Source: Methanocella_A sp964548585 (GTDB lineage: Archaea; Halobacteriota; Methanocellia; Methanocellales; Methanocellaceae). Taken from it: a stretch of 13,906 nt of DNA. Below are positions 1 through 5,638 of this stretch, piece after piece. Numbering within the stretch: the stretch's first letter is position 1; every line of letters starts with the position of its first letter. Both the position numbers and the translations under genes were made by a program. The notes under the pieces are model-generated. The model made no database searches and was not told where the DNA came from. It saw only the letters and a list, made by a program, of their open reading frames with translations. Where the stretch lies: the NCBI GenBank assembly GCA_964548585.1, contig CAZJRS010000089.1, positions 1 through 13,906 on the forward strand, written 5' to 3'.

Positions 1-348
1 CGGGTGGAAAAAGACGTATTCGATGCCCTTGTGAAGGCTCTTGAGAAGGGCCGTGCGGAGATTCTGATGCCGGCGCTAGAGGTCAAGTCTGGCAGAAACT
101 CTGCGAAAAATATATTAGGAGGGGCAACCACAAAGGAACAGCCTATCGAAAGTTCTTTATCCTTGAATAAAGAAGTTAGCGAAGAAGTCATGATGGTAAA
201 AGTGCTCCGAGACGTGCCAAGGTTTGTGGGCGTTGATGGGAGACAATACCAGTTGTCGGGCGAAGACGTGGTCGTCCTTCCTAAGGCGAACGCCCTGGTG
301 TTATGTAATAAAAACATAGCAATACCACTTCAAAACCAGCAAGGATAG
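1..348 (+). CDS. GINS complex protein, Gins51/Gins15 type (C-terminal part)
   Basis: This is the 3' end of a gene that enters from the left edge. The frame is open from base 1, so the GTG at 4 is probably an internal valine. The last ~45 residues (about 66-110) read MMVKVLRDVPRFVGVDGRQY, then an LSGEDVV-LP-NA-VL stretch. This matches the small beta-rich B domain of archaeal Gins51-type proteins (pattern: V-L-x-D-[IV]-P-x-F-V-G-x-D-G-R-x-Y). The preceding region, rich in Lys, Ser and Glu, looks like the flexible linker to the helical A domain, which is outside the window. GINS joins MCM and GAN/Cdc45 in the replicative helicase. Its position directly before rpl44e fits the common archaeal order of replication genes ahead of this ribosomal-protein cluster. 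The family call rests on the short B domain only. Confidence 0.72.
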   Translation, partial: RVEKDVFDALVKALEKGRAEILMPALEVKSGRNSAKNILGGATTKEQPIESSLSLNKEVSEEVMMVKVLRDVPRFVGVDGRQYQLSGEDVVVLPKANALVLCNKNIAIPLQNQQG

Positions 349-380
349 GGACAAATAGTATAAGCAAAGGTGTGATTATT

Positions 381-662
381 ATGAAGATGCCAAAGAAAAT
401 GAGGACTTACTGTCCTTTCTGCAAATGTCACCAGGAGCACGAGGTGGAGCGTGTCAAGAAGGGTCGCGCATCCATGCTCACAAGGATCGAAAGGCAGAAG
501 AGGCGGTCATTCGGTATCGGCAACCGTGGTAAGTTCTCTAAGGTGCCCGGCGGCGACAAGCCCACCAAGCGTGTGAACCTCAGGTACAGATGCCTGAAGT
601 GTAAGAAAGCTCACCAGAGAGCATGCTTCAAGGCTCAGAAATTCGATCTCGTGGAGGAATAA
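381..662 (+). CDS. rpl44e: Large ribosomal subunit protein eL42 (L44e)
   Basis: A 93-residue basic protein of the archaeal/eukaryotic L44e family, a component of the large subunit near the E site. The N-terminus MKMPKKMRTYCPFC is typical. Zinc-ribbon cysteines are seen as CPFC (residues 11-14) and CLKC (71-74), with the conserved R-R-x-F-G-x-G-x-x-G-K-F-S segment in the middle. An in-frame GTG at 372 would add three residues. I prefer the ATG at 381 because AAAGGTG (366-372) then sits 8 nt upstream and the protein starts as its relatives do. The next gene starts 3 nt after the stop, so the two are surely co-transcribed. Confidence 0.95.
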   Translation: MKMPKKMRTYCPFCKCHQEHEVERVKKGRASMLTRIERQKRRSFGIGNRGKFSKVPGGDKPTKRVNLRYRCLKCKKAHQRACFKAQKFDLVEE

Positions 663-665
663 GCG

Positions 666-842
666 ATGGATGCACCAAAATCCAAATTTTTGAAAGTCAA
701 GTGCAACGACTGTTCGAACGAGCAGATCATCTTCGGCAGTGCGAGCAGCAAAGTGGACTGCGCCGTATGTGGGCGCACGCTTGCTGAGCCTAAGGGCGGC
801 AAGGCAGAAATCAAGTCCCAGATCCTCGAAGTACTGGAATGA
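666..842 (+). CDS. rps27e: Small ribosomal subunit protein eS27 (S27e)
   Basis: A 58-codon gene, easily missed because of its size, that fills the gap between rpl44e and aIF2-alpha. Translation begins MDAPKSKFLKVKCNDC and ends KSQILEVLE. It has the S27e C4 zinc finger: C13-x2-C16 and C32-x2-C35, the latter in the form CAVCGRTL that is typical of this family. GGAGG at 653-657 lies 8 nt before the ATG. The TGA at 840-842 overlaps the GAGG ribosome binding site of the next gene, so translation of the cluster is tightly packed. The length agrees with archaeal S27e proteins (about 60 residues). Confidence 0.95.
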   Translation: MDAPKSKFLKVKCNDCSNEQIIFGSASSKVDCAVCGRTLAEPKGGKAEIKSQILEVLE

Positions 843-853
843 GGTTTTGAACT

Positions 854-1657
854 ATGGTTAAAGGATGGCCCAACCCCGGTGAACTGGTAGTCTGCACGGT
901 GACGAAGGTAGTTGACTTTGGCGCCTTCGTAGCGCTAGACGAGTACGATAACAAGGAAGGGCTCATCCACATATCCGAAGTGGCGTCCGGCTGGGTTAAG
1001 TACATTCGTGATCACGTCCGTGAAGGACAGAAGATCGTATGTAAAGTGCTGGATGTCAACCCCAAAAGGGGTCACATTGATCTCTCTTTCAAGGACGTCA
1101 ACGAACACCAGCGCAGGGAAACGATCCAGCTCTGGAAGAACGACCAGAAGGCTTTGAAGTGGCTGCAGTTCGTCGCGGACGAGATCAAGCTACAGCCTGC
1201 CGAACTGGAGACTCTTGAAGACCATATCCGGGAAGAGTTCGGAAATCTTTACGCCGTGTTCGAAGAAGCGGTGCAAGGTGGAACCCCTGGCATTGTCCAG
1301 ATGGGTATCCCGCAGAACATCGCAGATGCAATCAACCGCCTTGCGCATGAGAATGTCAAGATGCCTTCCGTGGACATCGCTGGTTATGTTGACTTGCTCT
1401 GTCCGACCTCCAACGGTGTCGAGACCATAAAGAAGGCCCTCAAGGCGGCCGGTTCTGTTGAAGGTGGCGATGGTGTCACCGTCGAGATCACGTATGTCGG
1501 AGCGCCAAGGTACCGCATCCACGTGATAGCTCCGGACTATAAGAAGGCCGAAAAGGTCCTGACATCCTCTGCCAAGGCTGCCATCGACTTCGTGAAAAAG
1601 CACGAAGGCGAGGGTGAGTATCACAGGCACATGGAAGAAGCCAAGTCCATCGTGTGA
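854..1657 (+). CDS. eif2a: Translation initiation factor aIF2, alpha subunit
   Basis: A 267-residue alpha subunit of aIF2, which with beta and gamma delivers initiator Met-tRNA to the small subunit. The order is: N-terminal S1 beta-barrel (about 8-85, with VVDFGAFV and the EGLIHISEV signature), a helical middle domain (about 86-170), and a C-terminal alpha-beta domain (about 175-260, with VEITYVGAPRYRI) that contacts gamma. At the position of the eukaryotic regulatory Ser51 the alignment I can make by eye gives Ala44, with Ser45 next to it. GAGG at 841-844 precedes the ATG by 9 nt. Length and domain order are normal for the family. Upstream rps27e and downstream nop10 are its usual archaeal neighbours. 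Confidence 0.95.
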   Translation: MVKGWPNPGELVVCTVTKVVDFGAFVALDEYDNKEGLIHISEVASGWVKYIRDHVREGQKIVCKVLDVNPKRGHIDLSFKDVNEHQRRETIQLWKNDQKALKWLQFVADEIKLQPAELETLEDHIREEFGNLYAVFEEAVQGGTPGIVQMGIPQNIADAINRLAHENVKMPSVDIAGYVDLLCPTSNGVETIKKALKAAGSVEGGDGVTVEITYVGAPRYRIHVIAPDYKKAEKVLTSSAKAAIDFVKKHEGEGEYHRHMEEAKSIV

Positions 1658-1698
1658 GCCCGAACGATCTGGCTCATGCTTTTCTGGTCAAAACGATC

Positions 1699-1716
1699 GG
1701 AAATTGGCATATATTG
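1699..1716 (+). promoter_or_regulatory. Candidate internal promoter of nop10
   Basis: A purine-rich GGAAA (BRE-like) followed by a TATATT core at 1710-1715 lies in the 86-bp gap before nop10. Initiation about 25 bp downstream would fall near 1737-1740, only a few bases before the nop10 ATG. That would give a leaderless or near-leaderless message and would explain why no clear Shine-Dalgarno site precedes that ATG. Confidence 0.4.
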
Positions 1717-1743
1717 ATAGGGGTTTTTCATACGAAGACCAAA

Positions 1744-1884
1744 ATGAAAAAGTGTGAGCGCTGCGGCCGGTATACCTTTAAGGTTACTTGCCAGTGCGGC
1801 GGCAATTCCCTTAATCCGGTTCCCGCACGGTTTTCTCCGCTCGATCCATATGGCAAGTATCGTCGTATGGGTGAAAAGATTTAA
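1744..1884 (+). CDS. nop10: H/ACA ribonucleoprotein protein Nop10
   Basis: A 46-residue protein. Nop10 binds Cbf5 in archaeal H/ACA RNPs that make pseudouridine in rRNA. The N-terminal zinc part reads MKKCERCGRYTF, and the C-terminal part has the strongly conserved PARFSPLDPYGKYRR block. The frame is open further upstream, but the ATG at 1744 gives the standard Nop10 N-terminus. No good ribosome binding site is seen, only a TATA-like site 28-34 bp upstream. Odd point: the second cysteine pair is C16-Q-C18 (one residue between) rather than the usual C-x2-C, as if one codon had been lost. It lies between aIF2-alpha and a PAC2 gene, a familiar archaeal arrangement. Confidence 0.92.
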   Translation: MKKCERCGRYTFKVTCQCGGNSLNPVPARFSPLDPYGKYRRMGEKI

Positions 1885-1903
1885 TATTTTTTGAGGTATC
1901 CTT

Positions 1904-2671
1904 ATGATCGAGACTACCGTCGTCGAATATCGGGAAATCACGACCGAAAACCCGTTAATCATTGTTGGCTTACCTGGAATCGGGCTGGTAGGCAAACTTG
2001 TGGCCGACCACCTGATCATCGAGCTAAAAGCAGAAAAATTCATGGAGATCTTTTCACCGCACTTGCCACCGCAGGTCAACGTGAACCCGGATGGCACGAT
2101 CAAGCTGGTCAGTAATGAGCTGTATTTTTATAAAGGCAACGAAAAGACCCCCGATATCATCATTCTCGTCGGAGATCACCAGAGCGTGACCAACGAAGGG
2201 CACTATGAACTGGCGGGTATTTACCTCGATCTCGCAGAAAAATTCAAGGCGCGGCGGGTCTACACTCTCGGGGGCTATGGTACCGGTAAGATGATTGAGC
2301 AGCCTCATGTGTTATATGCGACCAATAAGCCTGATCTCATCGAGGAAGTCAAATCCTATGGGGCGATCTTTAATGAAGGTGAGCTATCCGGCGGTATCAT
2401 CGGTGCCTCCGGGCTGATGCTCGGGCTGGGCGAGCTCCGTGGCATGGAATGTGTGTGCTTGATGGGCGAAACCTCTGGCTACCTCGTAGACCCGAAAAGT
2501 GCTCAGGCAGTCATGGGAGTTCTCTGCAAGGCACTGAACCTTGAGATCGACACGAGCGAGCTCGAAGCAAGGGCGCAAGAAATCGAGAAGATCATCACCA
2601 AGATCAAAGAAATGGAGCAGAGTCAGCTTCCACAAAAGGACTATTCTGCGGAAGAAAACTACTTTGGGTGA
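1904..2671 (+). CDS. PAC2 family protein (proteasome assembly chaperone-like)
   Basis: A 255-residue cytoplasmic protein of the archaeal PAC2 family, related to eukaryotic proteasome-assembly chaperones. The archaeal members have no settled function. Features seen: the N-terminal GLPGIGLVGKLVADHL motif (about 22-37), the GDHQS motif, the Gly-rich TLGGYGTGK stretch in mid-protein, GGIIGASGLMLGLG, and a charged helical/coiled-coil C-terminal tail (from about 217) with many Glu and Lys. GAGGT at 1893-1897 sits 6 nt before the ATG. It follows nop10 by 19 bp and appears to be the last gene of the cluster, since the next gene downstream is on the opposite strand. Confidence 0.88.
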   Translation: MIETTVVEYREITTENPLIIVGLPGIGLVGKLVADHLIIELKAEKFMEIFSPHLPPQVNVNPDGTIKLVSNELYFYKGNEKTPDIIILVGDHQSVTNEGHYELAGIYLDLAEKFKARRVYTLGGYGTGKMIEQPHVLYATNKPDLIEEVKSYGAIFNEGELSGGIIGASGLMLGLGELRGMECVCLMGETSGYLVDPKSAQAVMGVLCKALNLEIDTSELEARAQEIEKIITKIKEMEQSQLPQKDYSAEENYFG

Positions 2672-2712
2672 TTATTCCCGGTTTAATTCTTTATTTTTAT
2701 AAAAAGCTGGTG

Positions 2713-2730
2713 TCAGGTTCATTCACCTGA
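2713..2730. terminator. Hairpin between convergent genes
   Basis: A perfect 6-bp inverted repeat, TCAGGT (2713-2718) and ACCTGA (2725-2730) with a 6-nt loop, lies between the stop of the PAC2 gene (2671) and the stop of the minus-strand small gene (2737). A T-rich stretch (2682-2699) precedes it on the plus strand. It may act as a bidirectional terminator, but it lacks a T-run directly after the stem, so this is tentative. Confidence 0.35.
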
Positions 2731-2736
2731 TCCGTC

Positions 2737-2931
2737 TTACTTTTGTTCGGTACTTCTGATTCGTTTGTGGATTTCTTTAAGCTTCCTCTGCGAAATGTCT
2801 ACTTTTTCTTTTAGCTTATCTACCTCATCTTTCTTCAGGCTTACCTTGATGATGGTCAGAAAGACGGTGGTTACGAGCAAGAACCATATGATTGCTACGA
2901 TAAATAGTGCCGTTTCTAAGTTTACTCCCAT
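2737..2931 (-). CDS. Small membrane protein with coiled-coil tail, unknown function
   Basis: A 64-residue protein I cannot assign to a family. Residues 6-29 form one hydrophobic membrane segment (ETALFIVAIIWFLLVTTVFL and following). After it comes a strongly charged Lys/Glu heptad-like helix (about 33-62) that should lie in the cytoplasm as a short coiled coil. Support for a real gene: on the minus strand AAAGGTG ends 6 nt before the ATG, and an archaeal TATA element lies about 80 bp upstream (3010-3017). The sequence also looks like a sensible one-pass protein. The general shape (one membrane helix plus a short charged coil) recalls small accessory subunits such as CcmD, but I see no specific motif for that. 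Confidence 0.62.
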   Translation of the reverse strand: MGVNLETALFIVAIIWFLLVTTVFLTIIKVSLKKDEVDKLKEKVDISQRKLKEIHKRIRSTEQK

Positions 2932-3009
2932 TTTGACACCTTTTGTTATACCTGTTTTATCTCTTCTCTGTTCATATTGTTTTTGCCCGGCGATCTCTTG
3001 TAATTACAA

Positions 3010-3017
3010 ATTTATAT
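3010..3017 (-). promoter_or_regulatory. TATA box for the small membrane protein gene
   Basis: Read on the minus strand the bases are ATATAAAT, preceded by CAAAATAGC (A-rich, BRE-like). Initiation about 25 bp further would fall near 2988 and give a leader of roughly 55 nt before the ATG at 2931. Confidence 0.45.
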
Positions 3018-3061
3018 GCTATTTTGTAAAATAATCGTTATTTATGGGATTATTGCACGTT

Positions 3062-3071
3062 CTGGCGCCAG
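3062..3071. repeat. Perfect 10-bp palindrome upstream of the microgene promoter
   Basis: CTGGCGCCAG is fully self-complementary and GC-rich within an AT-rich region. It lies 30 bp upstream of the plus-strand TATA element at 3101 and about 45 bp upstream of the minus-strand TATA element at 3010-3017. It could be a shared regulator site for the two divergent small genes. A 10-bp palindrome can also occur by chance. Confidence 0.3.
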
Positions 3072-3100
3072 GAATGCGGGAAAAATTCAGGTCATTACGG

Positions 3101-3127
3101 TTATAAAATAGCCAGTTGGATAACTGG
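3101..3127 (+). promoter_or_regulatory. Promoter with operator-like inverted repeat for the 12-aa microgene
   Basis: TTATAAAATA at 3101-3110 is a good archaeal TATA box. Directly after it lies a perfect inverted repeat, CCAGTT (3112-3117) and AACTGG (3122-3127), separated by GGAT. Expected initiation is near 3127-3132, so the repeat fills the space between TATA box and start site, where archaeal repressors commonly bind. The leader to the ATG at 3159 would be about 30 nt. Confidence 0.55.
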
Positions 3128-3144
3128 TTCGACTGACCTATATC

Positions 3145-3153
3145 AGGAGGTGA
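3145..3153 (+). promoter_or_regulatory. Ideal Shine-Dalgarno site of the microgene
   Basis: AGGAGGTGA is a full 9-base complement to the 3' end of archaeal 16S rRNA, stronger than most ribosome binding sites in the window, and sits 5 nt before the ATG. AGGTG within it could pair with CACCT at 3167-3171 inside the reading frame, or AGGT with ACCT at 3136-3139 in the leader, so accessibility might be regulated. Confidence 0.65.
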
Positions 3154-3158
3154 GACGG

Positions 3159-3197
3159 ATGTGCGACACCTGTGGCTGCGGTAAGAAGCCTAAGTAA
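3159..3197 (+). CDS. 12-residue cysteine-rich microprotein (MCDTCGCGKKPK)
   Basis: Twelve codons (ATG TGC GAC ACC TGT GGC TGC GGT AAG AAG CCT AAG) and a TAA stop. The gene has every expression signal of its own: TATA box (3101), a perfect AGGAGGTGA ribosome binding site 5 nt before the ATG, and a stem-loop with T-run 10 nt after the stop. Residues 1-8, MCDTCGCG, match the N-terminus of the hydrogenase/urease maturation protein HypB (MCTTCGCG in E. coli) at 7 of 8 positions. The C-x2-C-x-C motif there is a high-affinity nickel site (established for E. coli HypB). A soft-metal-binding or metal-sensing peptide is therefore a reasonable inference. Alternatives are a leader peptide whose translation regulates the transcript, or a short RNA with an incidental frame. 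No hypB body follows; the terminator ends the unit. Confidence 0.6.
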   Translation: MCDTCGCGKKPK

Positions 3198-3206
3198 AAA
3201 GTACCT

Positions 3207-3233
3207 AGTGGCCCGAAGGCCACTTTTTCTTTA
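3207..3233 (+). terminator. Stem-loop and T-run terminator after the microgene
   Basis: AGTGGCC (3207-3213) pairs perfectly with GGCCACT (3218-3224) across a CGAA tetraloop and is followed by TTTTCTTT. It ends 3 bp before the stop codon of the minus-strand KH gene, so it may terminate both convergent units; A-rich sequence at 3196-3200 would supply U-residues for the minus-strand transcript. Confidence 0.75.
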
Positions 3234-3235
3234 AG

Positions 3236-3781
3236 TTACTGAATTGATTCGAACATGGATTGTTTGAGTTCCCTGCGTCTTCTCTCCAGGTACCCGTATA
3301 CTGCGCCATGTGGCGCACCTTCAATGAGCATGTCCATAGCTGTCCGGACTGACATGATCTGGTCACCGTCACCTATGATGCTGATGGTCTTCCCGTATAC
3401 GGAAATTTTTGCGCCCGTCATGGATTCGATGATCTCCCGGGTTTTTCCGCCACGGCCGATAATCCTGCCTTTGATCCTTGTCAGGTCCGCAGGCGAATCG
3501 GTGATTTTTGACAGGTCCATCAGGTCAAGGATCAGGTCTTCGTTGTCCAGGATCTTGAGCGCCTTTTCAGGGCTGAAACCCCTGGCTATCGCCTTGATCG
3601 TTTCGCTGGCTCTCAGCGCCTTAAACGGGTCGCCTTCTTCGGAGTTGATGACTACTGTGCCGGACTCGCTGTCAACTTCTATGTGCGCGCCGGATTTCTT
3701 CTCCAGCAGTTCTTTGATTTTACCCTCGACTCCGATGATCGCGCCGATCCGGTCCTGAGGGACTTTGATGTGCTCTTGCAT
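3236..3781 (-). CDS. Dim2/Pno1-like KH-domain protein
   Basis: A 181-residue archaeal RNA-binding protein with two KH domains, homologous to eukaryotic Dim2/Pno1, which binds the 3' end of pre-18S rRNA. Seen: a first KH-like unit (about 1-47) with IIGVEGKIK as its GxxG loop, and a second (about 97-155) with a canonical IIGRGGKTREIIE loop (GRGG at 109-112). The C-terminal HGAVYGYLERRRRELK tail is typical of this family. Archaeal Dim2 has been linked to aIF2-alpha and to Rio1. Both are encoded nearby, Rio1 directly upstream in the same operon with a 7-nt gap. Only a weak ribosome binding site (AAGTGAT, overlapping the rio1 stop) precedes the ATG, suggesting coupled translation. Confidence 0.9.
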   Translation of the reverse strand: MQEHIKVPQDRIGAIIGVEGKIKELLEKKSGAHIEVDSESGTVVINSEEGDPFKALRASETIKAIARGFSPEKALKILDNEDLILDLMDLSKITDSPADLTRIKGRIIGRGGKTREIIESMTGAKISVYGKTISIIGDGDQIMSVRTAMDMLIEGAPHGAVYGYLERRRRELKQSMFESIQ

Positions 3782-3788
3782 ATAAATA

Positions 3789-4565
3789 TCACTTCTTTGT
3801 GGTTATCTCCTTCAGCAGACTGTCTTCGTCGCACTCTACACCCAGCTTTTTAAAATATCGTACGACGTTTTTGACATCGCGCTGCAGGAACTCCCGCGAC
3901 ATGGGGTGATCAAGCAACACTGACTGTCCCACGTCTATAATTATGGGTTCATCTTCATATAGGAGTATGTTGAACTCGCTCAGGTCTGAATGAACCAGCT
4001 TCGCTTCCTGGTAAAGCGCTACCATATATCTGACGATGGTGCGATAAATACGTTCCGGCTCTTCCGGTTGAATATCTTTGAGACGGGGTGCGGCCACGCC
4101 GTCTTTGCCTATGAATTCCATGATCAGTATGTTGCGGTCCGCTTCTATCGGCATTGGTACTTTCACACCTGCTTCCAGCGCCCGCTGTAAGTTTCTGAAC
4201 TCCTTCTGGGTCCAGGCAAAGATGATGCCTTTTTGGGTGTGCTTGATATTCGAGAAGCGAGGGTCGCCCAGCATATAGTCTTCCATCTTACGGAAGTCGC
4301 TCGTGGCAATTCGGTATATCTTGATCGCCAGCTCTTTATCATCTTCGCCTATGGCATGGAAGACGTTTCCTTCCTTGCCCGTCGAAACTACTCCGCCCAT
4401 GGCTTTGATGATTCCTTTACTGGCAAACGTGTATAATGCTTTGAGCGTCGGGGTATCGAAGACTTCGCTGCGGAGCTTTAGATCGTTAGAATCTTTGATC
4501 TTGGTCCTGTAGGCGTCTATCTTATCATCCATGCGCTGTTCTTTCTTTCTTTGTTCCACAGTCAT
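3789..4565 (-). CDS. rio1: Atypical serine/threonine protein kinase Rio1
   Basis: A 258-residue RIO1-type kinase/ATPase, which acts in maturation of the small ribosomal subunit. Motifs in order: the flexible ATP-binding loop STGKEGNVF (61-69), the ATP-contacting lysine in LAIKIYR (Lys82), the catalytic loop HSDLSEFN (Asp194, Asn199) and the metal-binding IIDVGQSV (Asp211). All key residues are present and the length is normal. The start is uncertain by two codons. The ATG at 4565 follows GAGGT with no spacer, whereas the GTG at 4559 has a 6-nt spacer and may be the real start. ATGA overlaps the stop of the upstream epimerase gene, so translation is probably coupled. Confidence 0.95.
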   Translation of the reverse strand: MTVEQRKKEQRMDDKIDAYRTKIKDSNDLKLRSEVFDTPTLKALYTFASKGIIKAMGGVVSTGKEGNVFHAIGEDDKELAIKIYRIATSDFRKMEDYMLGDPRFSNIKHTQKGIIFAWTQKEFRNLQRALEAGVKVPMPIEADRNILIMEFIGKDGVAAPRLKDIQPEEPERIYRTIVRYMVALYQEAKLVHSDLSEFNILLYEDEPIIIDVGQSVLLDHPMSREFLQRDVKNVVRYFKKLGVECDEDSLLKEITTKK

Positions 4566-5500
4566 ACCTCATGCAGTAACTCTCTTACGCAGAGATGTAC
4601 GCTTTCTTCCGAGTTGTGGGCCGGTTTCCAGCCCAGTGCCTTCAGCTTATCGATGGACAGTGTCATGAATGGCACGTCGCCCTTCCACCCCCGGTCACCG
4701 CCCGTGTACTCGAACTCGACGTTCTTCAGTCCCATCTCCGCGGCGACCGTCCGGGCTATTCCGGTGACGTCTAGTCTGTCATCTGACCCAATGTTAAATA
4801 TGTTCACCGTTTCATTGGAATTTTTCACTGTAAATAGCATCCCTTCCACGCAATCGCTGATGTGGAGATACGATTTTGACTGCCTTCCGTTGCCCAGTAT
4901 CGTCAGCTTTGTGGGATTAGCTCGTAGCCTGCCTATAAAGTCAAAGATCACTCCATGTGTGCCCCGGCTGCCGATAATGTTGGCAAACCTGTATATCCAG
5001 GACTGCATGTCGAATGTATGGCAATACGAGCTGATCAGCGCTTCGCAGGATAGTTTGGACGCCCCGTAAAGGGATATGGGCATCAGCGGGCCGTAGGCTT
5101 CCGGAGTCGGCACCTCTGTAGCTTCACCGTATACCGTCGAAGTGGAGGTAAACGCGATCTTCTTCACGCCACAGGCTCTCATCGACTCAAGGACGTTGAA
5201 CGTCGCCACTATGTTTTGGGTCAGCGGCGTCTTTGTATCATTAACCCCTGACCTGACGTCCGGGTTGGCTGCCAGGTGATAGACCATATCTGCGCCCTGG
5301 AATGCGTTGCTGACATAGCCGTCCCGGGCGATGTCTTCATTGATGAATGAGAACCGGGGGTCCTTCAGGTGGTGCTCGATAAACTTGAGCTTGCCGCCTG
5401 ACAGGTTATCCACGACCGTAACCTCGTTTCCTTCTGCCAGGAGACGGTCGGTGAGGTGGCTTCCTATAAAACCGGCACCGCCGGTGACAATGCACTTCAT
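4562..5500 (-). CDS. NAD-dependent nucleotide-sugar epimerase/dehydratase (GalE-like)
   Basis: A 312-residue extended short-chain dehydrogenase/reductase that should act on a UDP- or dTDP-sugar in the cytoplasm, supplying precursors for surface glycans. The N-terminal Rossmann motif is TGGAGFIGSH (6-15), with Asp31 in VVDNL to hold the NAD ribose. The catalytic set is Ser121/Thr122 in TSTSTVYGE with Tyr145 and Lys149 in YGASK. Later come RFANIIGSRGTHGVI and the SYLHISDCVEG block typical of UDP-glucose 4-epimerase-like proteins. The exact substrate cannot be read from the sequence. It is the first gene of the operon with rio1 and the KH protein and overlaps rio1 by 4 nt. The Shine-Dalgarno site is poor, and the TATA box is so close that the message may be almost leaderless. 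Confidence 0.88.
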   Translation of the reverse strand: MKCIVTGGAGFIGSHLTDRLLAEGNEVTVVDNLSGGKLKFIEHHLKDPRFSFINEDIARDGYVSNAFQGADMVYHLAANPDVRSGVNDTKTPLTQNIVATFNVLESMRACGVKKIAFTSTSTVYGEATEVPTPEAYGPLMPISLYGASKLSCEALISSYCHTFDMQSWIYRFANIIGSRGTHGVIFDFIGRLRANPTKLTILGNGRQSKSYLHISDCVEGMLFTVKNSNETVNIFNIGSDDRLDVTGIARTVAAEMGLKNVEFEYTGGDRGWKGDVPFMTLSIDKLKALGWKPAHNSEESVHLCVRELLHEV

Positions 5501-5527
5501 GATACCATCAATAGTCTGTGACGACTT

Positions 5528-5537
5528 ATTATAATTT
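5528..5537 (-). promoter_or_regulatory. TATA box of the epimerase-rio1-KH operon
   Basis: On the minus strand this reads AATTATAATA within a TAAATTATAATAA stretch. Its centre is about 33 bp from the epimerase ATG, so initiation would fall within about 10 nt of the start codon. That predicts a very short leader, which agrees with the weak ribosome binding site there. Confidence 0.5.
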
Positions 5538-5573
5538 ACTATCCCGGGGCGGCAGGCAATTGACCGGTAGTAC

Positions 5574-5628
5574 TATGATATATGTTCGCATTATCTTCCC
5601 ACGGTAATACTTCTCAATCTCTAAGGTG
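5574..5628 (+). promoter_or_regulatory. Promoter and ribosome binding site of the MoxR/DUF58 operon
   Basis: ATGATATATG at 5575-5584 is a TATA-like element with expected initiation near 5605. AAGGTG at 5623-5628 is the ribosome binding site, 10 nt before the ATG at 5639. It is divergent from the epimerase promoter, with about 138 bp between the two start codons. Confidence 0.4.
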
Positions 5629-5638
5629 CCACAAACCT

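Noticed and set aside
1654..1743. Upstream extension of the Nop10 frame by 30 residues
   Set aside because: The extra residues do not resemble Nop10 and overlap the end of aIF2-alpha; the ATG at 1744 gives the family's normal N-terminus.
3255..3758. 167-codon open frame on the plus strand opposite the KH gene
   Set aside because: It is antisense to a clear KH-domain gene, has a Ser/Ile/Arg-biased composition typical of a shadow frame, and lacks a ribosome binding site.
5582..5638. Upstream ATG that would extend the DUF4129-like protein by 19 residues
   Set aside because: The added residues are not signal-like, no ribosome binding site precedes that ATG, and AAGGTG lies at a proper distance from the later ATG at 5639.
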